Assembly: GCF_001039275.2 (NCBI RefSeq)
Contig: NZ_CP030117.1
Location: 4,092,001-4,156,000 of the forward strand
Origin: Brevibacillus brevis
GTDB taxonomy: Bacteria; Bacillota; Bacilli; Brevibacillales; Brevibacillaceae
Direction: 5' to 3'
DNA length: 64,000 nucleotides
Shown here: positions 57,170 to 64,000 of the stretch, piece by piece
Position numbering within the stretch: position 1 is the stretch's first letter
Layout of the letters: each line of letters opens with the position of its first letter
The notes under the pieces: model-generated
Database searches by the model: none
What the model was told of the DNA's origin: nothing
What the model saw: the letters and a program-made list of their open reading frames with translations, nothing else
Made by a program: the position numbers and the translations under genes

Positions 57170-58432
57170 ATGGGGAAATTATCCACGCAAGCCCCCGGTC
57201 TAGCCAAAACACTGCGACTTCCGCAAATCGTCGCCTTATACATCGGGGCGGTGATCGGTTCCGGCGTACTGCTCATCCCCGGACTCGCAGCCGAGAAGGC
57301 TGGTCCTGCTTCCATTTTAGCTTGGCTCGTCATGTCTATTCTCGTTCTGCCCATGGCCATTACGATGGGGCTGTTATCTGCTCGTTATCCGAGCTCAGGT
57401 GGCGTCTCCACATTTGTACGGACAGCGTACGGAGATCAATTCGGAAACATGGTTGGCTGGTTCTTTCTCTTGTCTGTCCCGATTGGCGCACCGATCCTGA
57501 GTGTGACAGGGGCCAACTACATTGCGATCCTGCTGAACTGGAGTGAGTGGCAAGTATATGTGGCGGCTGCACTGCTTCTTCTCGCTGTCCTTATGATGAA
57601 TGTTGTAGGCTTGCATGTAGCTGCGCGTGTCCAAACGTTTGTTGTCTCGCTGATTATCACGATTTTGATTTTGGCTGTCGTCGCAAGCATTCCGCATGCA
57701 TCTGTCACTCACTTTACCCCTTTTATGCCAAACGGTTGGTTGAGTGTCGTGCAAGCAGCAGGTTTGATGTTCTGGTGCTTCATTGGGTGGGAAGCCGTGA
57801 CGCATCTCTCAGAGGAATTCGTCGATCCTGCGAAAAACGCGATTCGCGGGGTTTTGTGGAGTGCAGGAATCGTCGCTCTCTTGTATTTTGCCGTTGCCTT
57901 TATGACTGTCGCTACGCATAGCTACGGGGTCGGCATCTCCGCTGCCTCGCTCAGTGTCATGGTTCAACTCTCCCTGGGTCCGATCGGTGGATGGATTGTA
58001 GCCGTAACTGCCTTGTTCATTTGTATCGCAACAGCCAACGCTTACATTGGTGCTGCTTCCCGCATCGCCTATTCGTTGGCGCAAGAAAAGATCGCTCCTC
58101 GCTGGTTTGGTACTCTTCACGCCAAATACCGGACACCAACCGGAGGGCTTCTGTTTCTCTCTCTTTGTTTTGTCGTCGTTCTCGGTGTACTCTATTTCGA
58201 CGTAATCGACTTGTCGAGACTTATCGAACTGCCCAATGCTACCTTTTTTGCAACTTACATCGGCGGGTGTCTGGCTGGGGTCCGACTCTTGCGCAATAGT
58301 CGCGTAGGACGTACCGCTTCCTGGACTTCACTCGTTTGTACAGTAGGACTCTATCCTTTTTTGGGGTGGTCCGCTCTCTATCCGCTCTTGATTGCACTCG
58401 TCCTTTTTATCTGGCAAAAACGTCATGCCTGA
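57170..58432 (+). CDS. APC-superfamily amino acid transporter, YjeH-like exporter
   Basis: A 420-residue APC-fold protein with about 12 membrane helices. The first helix has the unwound glycine motif IGAVIGSGVLLIPGL. The patch MFWCFIGWEAVTHLSEEF closely follows E. coli YjeH, an exporter of methionine and branched-chain amino acids. I chose ATG 57170 because GAGGGAT lies about 7 nt upstream; GTG 57155 has no site. It is divergent from the LysR gene, which probably controls it. Substrate and direction are inferred. Confidence 0.85.
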   Translation: MGKLSTQAPGLAKTLRLPQIVALYIGAVIGSGVLLIPGLAAEKAGPASILAWLVMSILVLPMAITMGLLSARYPSSGGVSTFVRTAYGDQFGNMVGWFFLLSVPIGAPILSVTGANYIAILLNWSEWQVYVAAALLLLAVLMMNVVGLHVAARVQTFVVSLIITILILAVVASIPHASVTHFTPFMPNGWLSVVQAAGLMFWCFIGWEAVTHLSEEFVDPAKNAIRGVLWSAGIVALLYFAVAFMTVATHSYGVGISAASLSVMVQLSLGPIGGWIVAVTALFICIATANAYIGAASRIAYSLAQEKIAPRWFGTLHAKYRTPTGGLLFLSLCFVVVLGVLYFDVIDLSRLIELPNATFFATYIGGCLAGVRLLRNSRVGRTASWTSLVCTVGLYPFLGWSALYPLLIALVLFIWQKRHA

Positions 58433-58436
58433 CACG

Positions 58437-58469
58437 AAAAAAGGCTGGGGACATGTCCCAGCCTTTTTT
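58437..58469. terminator. Bidirectional terminator between the exporter and SLH genes
   Basis: Stem AAAAAAGGCTGGG/CCCAGCCTTTTTT with a 6-7 nt loop lies between two convergent genes. Confidence 0.92.
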
Positions 58470-58470
58470 C

Positions 58471-59523
58471 TTATTCATCTTTTCCAATCAGTCGAAACGT
58501 TTTGCCATCGCTCGAGGAAAGGTAAAACGTGCGATCGACACTTCCTCCCAAATCTCCAGCGTAATATTGAACAGTCATTCTGTATTTATTCATTCCGATT
58601 TTTGCAAAGTACATCAGCTCATTAAATTGCGGAAACCGGACATAATCATACACTTCATACTGCATAAATGAGAAATGCTCACGTAAAAACGATTCGCTGA
58701 CAGGCAGATTGTTTTTCTTTACATACGCGACCAAGTCATCAAAACGACGAATCTTTTGCTGATCCATCACGTCTCCTACAAATGACGAGACCGCTTGTGT
58801 CATTGCCTTTTTCTCGCTTTCCGATACATTGCCAGGGTACAGCTCATCAATTTTTGTTTCCAAACGATTTAACAAGACGACTGCCTGTGCTCTGTTGATT
58901 TTGTCATCTGGACGGAAGCTTCCATCTGGAAAGCCAGCCAAAATCCCCATTTTATAGGCAGGGTAGACCGTCATCACCTGTGCTTCATTTTCGACCGAAA
59001 GATCCGTGAAAAACTTCGCTGTCGTTCCCCGATATTTTTCCCCTTCTGATTGATGCCCGATAGCTGCCAGCAAGGTCCTTGCCGCTTCCAACCGCGTCAT
59101 GCTTTCCGTCGGTTTCCCAGATGGCATGATACCCGCTGAAGCCAAATGATGATAGGTTTTTTCCGACCAACGTCCCGCAGCAGCCTGCAAGTAGGTCTCT
59201 TTGATAAAGCTGTCAGGCTCATGACCTGTAAAGGAAGGAATGACGCGTTCAATCAGGGATAAAAACTGTTCTTGCGTCACTGTTTGCTCTGGCTTAAAGG
59301 TTCCGTCGGGAAAGCCTTTAATCAATCCTTTTTTGGTCGCAATCCCTATTTCTTTTGCTGCCCAATGTCCATTTGTGTCGATAAATGCAGGGGAATTGGC
59401 TACGTATTCTTCCCGTGCGTCAGCCGTTTTCAATCCTGCAGTTGCAATGCCCGTCAAAAAAACCGACAAGCTAACAACTAGTAGAGTGGCTTTTTTCCCG
59501 ATTTGTTGTAATGTAAACTGCAT
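58471..59523 (-). CDS. S-layer homology (SLH) domain exported protein
   Basis: A 350-residue secreted protein. The N-terminal signal peptide has a hydrophobic core ATLLVVSLSVFLTGIATAGL and likely cleavage near ATAGL or TADA. Three SLH-like units follow at about 45-235, with the motifs GLIKGFPDGTFKPEQTVTQEQFL and GILAGFPDGSFRPDDKINRAQAV; the middle unit is degenerate. SLH domains bind pyruvylated cell-wall polymer. The C-terminal 110 residues are not recognised. I chose ATG 59523 because AAAGGTGG lies about 8 nt upstream. Confidence 0.88.
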   Translation of the reverse strand: MQFTLQQIGKKATLLVVSLSVFLTGIATAGLKTADAREEYVANSPAFIDTNGHWAAKEIGIATKKGLIKGFPDGTFKPEQTVTQEQFLSLIERVIPSFTGHEPDSFIKETYLQAAAGRWSEKTYHHLASAGIMPSGKPTESMTRLEAARTLLAAIGHQSEGEKYRGTTAKFFTDLSVENEAQVMTVYPAYKMGILAGFPDGSFRPDDKINRAQAVVLLNRLETKIDELYPGNVSESEKKAMTQAVSSFVGDVMDQQKIRRFDDLVAYVKKNNLPVSESFLREHFSFMQYEVYDYVRFPQFNELMYFAKIGMNKYRMTVQYYAGDLGGSVDRTFYLSSSDGKTFRLIGKDE

Positions 59524-59630
59524 CCCGAGTACCACCTTTCCCCTAAAACAATCCATTACTACTAAGACGCAGAATTTGTCGGAAAAGTTTCGGCATAATT
59601 GGAAGAAAAGTTTTCCATCAGCTTAAACAA

Positions 59631-59675
59631 CAAAAAAATAGCCGGGTCCACTTCTAGGACGATCCGACTATTTTG
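59631..59675 (-). terminator. Intrinsic terminator of bshC
   Basis: Imperfect stem AATAGTCGGATC/GACCCGGCTATT with GU pairs, then TTTTTT on the minus strand, directly past the bshC stop. Confidence 0.75.
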
Positions 59676-59684
59676 TGCTGCATT

Positions 59685-61307
59685 TTACAGGTAATAAAGT
59701 TGATGAGTACCATCATGCGCGAATGGCGCATTTACCAATCGGTCAATCAAGCCAAGACCATACTTATTTGCAAACGGGAAAAACGAATGCTTTCTTTCTT
59801 GCAACCCACCTTCAGGCAACAAAGCGGTCTCAATTCGTTGGACGCGCACATGCTCCACGTCATCTTTTTGCTGTAGCGAACGAATCAGACGCTCTTCCAA
59901 AAAGGATACTTGTTCTAGCAGCAGCTTACTATTTTTCTCAGCCAGGCCACGCAATCCGCCATCCAGAGAAACAACCTCCTCTACCAACGGACGATAAATC
60001 GACATGATCGACTCCCGTGCCGATGCGAATTGCTGCTCCAACGGATGTGGCCCCTGGTTTTTCGACCACTCGGTTTTCCAAGCGGTGAAATCAGTCAAAA
60101 CTTGTTCAATAGAAAGCCCCAAGCTCTCCAGCAGTCTCTGTTGAGCACCTTCTACAAGGGTAATGGACATACGAGGCAATACGATCGGCATCTGCATCCC
60201 GAATAGCTCGAATACCTCCCGATAAAATGCCCAATAAGCAATCTCGCCCGGACCTCCAATGAAGGCAAGCGTAGGAAACAGATGCTCCTGCATCAACCCA
60301 CGGCTAACGACATTTGTGCTAAAACGCTCCGGTGAATCCGCAACCTGCTTGAGCAATTCATCGCGACTGTAAGAACGTCTCCGATTGATAAAGCGCTCCC
60401 CGTGACGTTCTAGCAGCAATCGATCATTGCCCTCATAGACGAACAAATTAGCTTGATGCTCTTCCACTTGCAATTGAAGCGGATAGCCAGCCGTTGAAAT
60501 CCGATCCGCTGCCCGTAGCAACACCTTTGCCATTTGCTCATTGTTTTCAATGATCTGGGAAAAGATGGGTTGCTGTAGTTCACGAACAAACGGCAACGAG
60601 GATTCAACCAGAACAAGACCGTGCTTGCCAAACAGTTTTGCCATCAAGCGGGCAAACCACTCTGCGACTGTACGCGAATCTGCCGCAGTCTGCGTCAGCA
60701 GCTCACGAATCTGTTTGGTTTCGGCAGTCTCTGTCTGTCCCTGGAAAAACTTTTCCAGGAACTGCGTACACAGCTCAGGTTCCAAGGGGAGCGTACTTGC
60801 CGATTGGCGGCCCTTTTTGTTCAGAGCCAGTCGCTCTTTTTGCAGGCGCTTCCCATCGTCCGCTGCCCAGTACACATGATCGATCTCATCGATGTCATGG
60901 TCTTCGCCAGCAATCCAAAACACCGGAATGACGTTCGCCTGAAGCTCGGCAGACAACCTCTTCGCTGCCTGAATCAGATGAACAGCTTTGTTGACCGTAT
61001 AGAGTGGTCCACCCAGAACTCCTGCTTGCTGACCGCCGATAACCACATAGGTGTCAGGCTGTTTGAGCAACTCGATATTATTCAGTGCTTCAGGGTGAGT
61101 ACCCATCTCTTTATTAAAATGATATAAGCCTTCCACGAGCTGGTTCCGGTGAGGATAGGATTGACTTTGAAGCCATTCCACGCGTTCTCGGTAGGACTGT
61201 TCACGGTAGGGATTATGTGCAAAAAACTGTAATGCAGAGGCATTTTGCTGCTGGTACTCCTGTGCCAGCGGATTCGCCAATGGAAGCGCGAGACATTCAA
61301 CATTCAT
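59685..61307 (-). CDS. bshC: Bacillithiol synthase BshC (cysteine-adding enzyme)
   Basis: Last step of bacillithiol synthesis: adds cysteine to glucosaminyl-malate. It has 540 residues, the family's usual length. Visible patches are VVIGGQQAGVLGGPLYTVNKAVHLI, PVFWIAGEDHDIDEIDHV with the active-site-type HD, and FIGGPGEIAYWAFYREVF. The remaining bsh genes are elsewhere. In Bacillus bshC also lies just upstream of the dcw cluster. It has an extended -10 promoter at 61344 and its own terminator. Confidence 0.96.
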   Translation of the reverse strand: MNVECLALPLANPLAQEYQQQNASALQFFAHNPYREQSYRERVEWLQSQSYPHRNQLVEGLYHFNKEMGTHPEALNNIELLKQPDTYVVIGGQQAGVLGGPLYTVNKAVHLIQAAKRLSAELQANVIPVFWIAGEDHDIDEIDHVYWAADDGKRLQKERLALNKKGRQSASTLPLEPELCTQFLEKFFQGQTETAETKQIRELLTQTAADSRTVAEWFARLMAKLFGKHGLVLVESSLPFVRELQQPIFSQIIENNEQMAKVLLRAADRISTAGYPLQLQVEEHQANLFVYEGNDRLLLERHGERFINRRRSYSRDELLKQVADSPERFSTNVVSRGLMQEHLFPTLAFIGGPGEIAYWAFYREVFELFGMQMPIVLPRMSITLVEGAQQRLLESLGLSIEQVLTDFTAWKTEWSKNQGPHPLEQQFASARESIMSIYRPLVEEVVSLDGGLRGLAEKNSKLLLEQVSFLEERLIRSLQQKDDVEHVRVQRIETALLPEGGLQERKHSFFPFANKYGLGLIDRLVNAPFAHDGTHQLYYL

Positions 61308-61343
61308 GCTAGCTCACCTTTCTTAGGGCCATGGTCAACCAAA

Positions 61344-61352
61344 ATTATAACA
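61344..61352 (-). promoter_or_regulatory. Extended -10 promoter of bshC
   Basis: TGTTATAAT (TGn plus perfect TATAAT) on the minus strand, 37 nt before the start. No good -35 is visible, and the region upstream is the terminator of the XRE gene. Confidence 0.6.
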
Positions 61353-61364
61353 TGCTCCACAGCC

Positions 61365-61399
61365 ACAAAAAACAAGACAACCCACTTTAATGGGTTGTC
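61365..61399 (-). terminator. Intrinsic terminator of the XRE-cupin gene
   Basis: Perfect 9-bp stem GACAACCCA/TGGGTTGTC with a 6-nt loop, then TTGTTTTTT on the minus strand. Confidence 0.88.
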
Positions 61400-61430
61400 A
61401 AAGTGTAATACAGGCTTGTTCGCGCTTGCA

Positions 61431-61988
61431 TTAAAATTGCGGAGGGGTGACGGACCAGATTAACAAAGCTTCCGTTTCTCCTGTATTTTCGATTGAGTGT
61501 GTTTTGCTGCTGTCAAATGAAATACTGTCTCCTGCTTCCAATACATGCTCTTCATCGTTGAAGCGCGCTGTCACACTACCAGTAATGACCGTGAAGCACT
61601 CTTCTCCCTCTGACTGCACGAACTTGTCGACAGCCATTTCTCCAGGCATCAGTCGCACTTCTAGCATCCCCAGCTTGGCACTACCTCCCATCGAGAGTAG
61701 CGAATAAGTGCCCGTCGATTCAGGAAAGACCAGTTGTCTGCGTTTTTGCAAGCGAGTCACATGCACCTGCTTTTGATCAATATCTTCGAAAAAATGAATA
61801 ATCGGTGACTCCAGAGCTTTGGTGATTTTCCACAGCGAATCCAGCGACGGCTGCGAAATTCCACGCTCTACTTGGCTCAGCAAACCTTTGCTTAACCCTG
61901 TCTTGCCTGCCATAATTTCCAAGGTAAAGCCGCGTTCTTTCCGAATCATTCGAATCTTATGACCGATGGTCTCGATGGGAAGTCGCAT
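61431..61988 (-). CDS. XRE-family regulator with C-terminal cupin domain
   Basis: A 185-residue regulator. The XRE helix-turn-helix spans about 5-60 (GHKIRMIRKERGFTLEIMAGKTGLSKGLLSQVERG). A cupin_2 domain follows at about 105-180 (SEGEECFTVITGSVTARFNDE, LEAGDSISFDSSKTHSIENTG). I chose ATG 61988 because AAGGTTGG precedes it. Members such as PuuR-type proteins sense small metabolites through the cupin; the ligand here is unknown. It follows a DUF3397 gene and ends at its own terminator. Confidence 0.9.
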   Translation of the reverse strand: MRLPIETIGHKIRMIRKERGFTLEIMAGKTGLSKGLLSQVERGISQPSLDSLWKITKALESPIIHFFEDIDQKQVHVTRLQKRRQLVFPESTGTYSLLSMGGSAKLGMLEVRLMPGEMAVDKFVQSEGEECFTVITGSVTARFNDEEHVLEAGDSISFDSSKTHSIENTGETEALLIWSVTPPQF

Positions 61989-62040
61989 AGTTCCAACCTT
62001 CTTTCTTATCGGAATAAATACGATATGTATCAACAGTGCT

Positions 62041-62439
62041 TTACACGACACCCATCGTTTTGATAATTCCGGTCGTAAACAGCACTATGTAGACGATTCC
62101 AAACCAGAGAAACGACAACCGCCAAGCCGAAAATCCTACCTTTTTGAGGGAGAGCCGTCCCTTCCACTTCATCTGTACCCACCCAAGGAGCACGATTACC
62201 ACCAGGTAAAAGCAGAATACCCACCACCAAGCGGAAAAAGCCTCTGGCCAGATCAGTTCGTAAGCGGAAACGGCAGAACGAATCACCAAAAGATTCGTGA
62301 TATTTATCGCGAAGCGGCCTGCCAATTTCTTGTTCCGCGTCATTCCATACAAGCTGAAATAAACGATCGGAAATCCGAGAAACGGCACAACCGTCAGCGT
62401 CCCCCACAAATAGGCCCAGACATTCGCCAAAAAGGTCAT
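62041..62439 (-). CDS. DUF3397 membrane protein
   Basis: A 132-residue protein with about four membrane helices (WAYLWGTLTVVPFLGFPIVYF near the start, then FCFYLVVIVLLGWVQMKWKG). It matches what I know of DUF3397 proteins, which lie between the ketopantoate reductase gene and bshC in many Bacillaceae. It overlaps the upstream panE-like gene by 4 nt. Function unknown. Confidence 0.82.
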   Translation of the reverse strand: MTFLANVWAYLWGTLTVVPFLGFPIVYFSLYGMTRNKKLAGRFAINITNLLVIRSAVSAYELIWPEAFSAWWWVFCFYLVVIVLLGWVQMKWKGRLSLKKVGFSAWRLSFLWFGIVYIVLFTTGIIKTMGVV

Positions 62440-63401
62440 CTACTGTCGCCTCCCTCCTTCCGTATTCCCATGTCTGACTTAAGAAGGATAACGCGAAGCA
62501 AGGTTTCGTGCAGCGGAGTCGGAATCCCGGCCTTGTGTCCCACTTGGACGAGATAGCCGTTGATAGACTGCACTTCCGTCGGTCTGCGCTTCTTTATATC
62601 CTGCAGCATGGAGGAAAGATTACGGGAAGTATTTCGGCAAATGGAGACAATTTCCTGCAAGTCTGTATCCTCGATTTTTTGTCCGGCATACGCAGCCACC
62701 GTAGCTGCTTCCACAAATAAAGCACGCATGAGTTGTTGCGTATGTGGATTTTCGAGGAGAGCACCATTTGGGATTTCAAAAAGCGCGGTTAACGGATTGA
62801 TCAGCGCATTTGCGATGAGCTTGCGCCAAGCGAAGGGCTGTATTGTCTTTTCATAGACAGCCTCCATGCCTGTTGATAACGCCCACTCGACAAATGAGCG
62901 AATCAGTGGATCACTGCAATCAGAAGTCTCCCAAGAACCTACGCGCAAAGTACCTGTACCGGTATGCACGACTTCTGTAGGCGACAATCTCCTTGCTCCT
63001 TCCGTATTAATCGCAAAGAAGCACTGTGTCTCCGTTAGAACGGTTCGAAGCAATTCGTAATGACCCATGCCATTTTGCAAAGCGATCACCCTTGCCCCAA
63101 GGTCTACCCTTTGTAAAGCTGGAAGCAAGCTGTGCAAATCTGGCTGTTTTACAGTTAACAGATACAGATTCCCTTCAGGCAATCCTTCATCAATGGAGCT
63201 GGCAGTGACGGGAACAGTGACTGTTTCGCCATTCAGCTTTTGAAAGCTGAGCCCGCGTTCATTTAGCTGATTCGCCTGGAGTGAACTGCGTGTAACAATC
63301 GTAACAGGTTGTCCAGCAAGTGCGAGCCTTGCTGCATACAGCAGCCCGACAGACCCTCCACCTATGACTACCACCTGACACGTCCTTTGTTCTAGCAGCA
63401 T
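62436..63401 (-). CDS. panE: 2-dehydropantoate 2-reductase-like protein
   Basis: A ketopantoate-reductase-family NADPH enzyme of about 321 residues, expected in pantothenate synthesis. The dinucleotide motif is VVVIGGGSVGLLYAARLA. The catalytic lysine lies in WRKLIANALINPLTAL and the family patch ALQNGMGHYELL is present. I chose ATG 63401 because GGGTGA lies about 5 nt upstream; TTG 63422 sits too near the promoter. Bacillales can carry two members of this family, so the paralogue (ylbQ-type) may not be the main enzyme. Confidence 0.87.
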   Translation of the reverse strand: MLLEQRTCQVVVIGGGSVGLLYAARLALAGQPVTIVTRSSLQANQLNERGLSFQKLNGETVTVPVTASSIDEGLPEGNLYLLTVKQPDLHSLLPALQRVDLGARVIALQNGMGHYELLRTVLTETQCFFAINTEGARRLSPTEVVHTGTGTLRVGSWETSDCSDPLIRSFVEWALSTGMEAVYEKTIQPFAWRKLIANALINPLTALFEIPNGALLENPHTQQLMRALFVEAATVAAYAGQKIEDTDLQEIVSICRNTSRNLSSMLQDIKKRRPTEVQSINGYLVQVGHKAGIPTPLHETLLRVILLKSDMGIRKEGGDSR

Positions 63402-63435
63402 TTGTTCACCCACATTAATCAATGCTTATTTTTCA

Positions 63436-63464
63436 AGAATAACAGAGTTTTCGGGATTGTTCAA
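63436..63464 (-). promoter_or_regulatory. Sigma-A promoter of the panE-like operon
   Basis: TTGAAC (63464-63459), a 17-nt spacer and TATTCT (63441-63436) on the minus strand, about 35 nt before the start at 63401. Confidence 0.75.
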
Positions 63465-63526
63465 TTGATTGCCACAAAAAAAGATCGAAATTATCGAAAT
63501 ATTCCTAGGTTCTTACACATTTTCTG

Positions 63527-63566
63527 TAAAAAAAATCAGGCTATCGCCTTTTGACGACAGCCTGAA
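63527..63566 (-). terminator. Intrinsic terminator of the carboxyltransferase gene
   Basis: Stem TTCAGGCTGTCG/CGATAGCCTGA with an 8-nt loop and eight T residues on the minus strand. Confidence 0.9.
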
Positions 63567-63573
63567 CCCTGAT

Positions 63574-64000
63574 CTATACGGGATAAACTGCATGCTTTCT
63601 GTCTGAAAAAACGTGACGCTTTTCCTTGTAAACCTCGTAGCGCTGGATTAATTCCCTTCTCAGCTCGCTTGGAGGCACAACAGCATCAACAATCAAGTTG
63701 GATGCCAGTAAGTACAGATCGATATCTTCCTGATACTCTCTACGTTTTTCCTGAATAAACGCTTGACGCTCTGCCGGGTCCTCAATCGCCTGAATTTTGT
63801 TGCTGTAGACGGCGTTGACCGCTGCCTCTGGACCCATTACGGCGATTTGGGCACCAGGCAGTGCGAGGCAAGCATCTGGTTCAAACGCAGCGCTGGCCAT
63901 TGCATATAAGCCGGCCCCATACGCTTTGCGGACGATTACAGATATTTTCGGTACCGTGGCTTCCGCCATGGCGGAGATCATTTTGGCCCCGTGTCTGATG
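63574..64000 (-). CDS. Acyl-CoA carboxylase carboxyltransferase subunit (partial, N-terminus off the window)
   Basis: C-terminal part (142 codons) of a biotin-dependent acyl-CoA carboxyltransferase, of the propionyl-/methylcrotonyl-CoA carboxylase beta or YqjD type. The frame enters at base 64000 in IRHGAKMISAMAEATVPKISVIVRKAYGAGLYAM-type text split over positions 63900-63998. It continues with CLALPGAQIAVMGPEAAVNAVY and ends after VDAVVPPSELRREL. The apparent ATG at 63981 is internal. Substrate cannot be told from this part. It is the last gene of its transcript, with a strong terminator. Confidence 0.9.
   Translation of the reverse strand, partial: IRHGAKMISAMAEATVPKISVIVRKAYGAGLYAMASAAFEPDACLALPGAQIAVMGPEAAVNAVYSNKIQAIEDPAERQAFIQEKRREYQEDIDLYLLASNLIVDAVVPPSELRRELIQRYEVYKEKRHVFSDRKHAVYPV

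Overview
The window looks like chromosomal DNA of an aerobic endospore-forming Firmicute, most likely Brevibacillus (Paenibacillaceae). The reasons are a complete division and cell-wall (dcw) cluster carrying the sporulation genes spoVD, spoVE, spoIIGA, sigE and sigG, a gerP spore-germination operon, a bacillithiol gene (bshC), a squalene/sporulenol-type cyclase, an S-layer-homology protein, strong AGGAGG ribosome sites and frequent TTG/GTG starts. The genus is inferred from gene content and style, not from a marker gene. No rRNA, tRNA, CRISPR array or intact insertion sequence was seen.

Layout. Bases 1-8.3 kb are accessory: a truncated two-component system (histidine kinase plus OmpR-type regulator), two small membrane proteins, an ECF41-type sigma-factor operon (flavin oxidoreductase, sigma factor, VOC protein, DUF6220 membrane protein) with a matching ECF41 promoter, a divergent AraC/GyrI-like regulator, and a broken topB fragment. 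Bases 8.3-13.8 kb hold spore-linked genes: a DUF2515 (YppC-like) protein divergent from a triterpene cyclase, then a divergent gerPD-like gene and the gerPABCDEF operon, both with good sigma-K promoter matches. Bases 13.8-23.7 kb are mixed: a rifamycin phosphotransferase-like enzyme, an Hsp20 protein, an LCP cell-wall ligase, a flavin reductase, a Nudix hydrolase, an MFS transporter, an enolase-superfamily enzyme and a YteA/DksA-like protein.

Bases 23.8-54.7 kb are one long minus-strand block. In transcription order it reads mraZ, rsmH, ftsL, pbpB, spoVD, murE, mraY, murD, spoVE, murG, murB, murA, divIB, two DUF881 genes, sbp, ftsA, ftsZ | spoIIGA, sigE | sigG | ymxH | ylmD, ylmE, sepF, ylmG, ylmH, divIVA | ileS behind an Ile T-box. 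It supplies the enzymes from UDP-GlcNAc to lipid II (murF and murC are not here), the septal synthases, the Z-ring and its anchors, and the first mother-cell and forespore sigma factors. Intrinsic terminators split it after ftsL, ftsZ, sigG, ymxH and ileS. mraZ is preceded by three TGG(G/A) repeats at exact 10-bp spacing, the expected MraZ operator.

Bases 54.8-64 kb, mostly upstream of mraZ in transcription direction, hold an adenosylhomocysteinase, a LysR regulator divergent from a YjeH-like amino-acid exporter with a shared palindrome, an SLH protein, bshC, an XRE-cupin regulator, a DUF3397 protein, a ketopantoate reductase-like protein and a partial acyl-CoA carboxylase carboxyltransferase. 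Most of the window is conserved. The least ordinary parts are the ECF41 operon, the paired sigma-K promoters at gerP, the terminator between ftsL and pbpB, and several lineage-specific protein tails.
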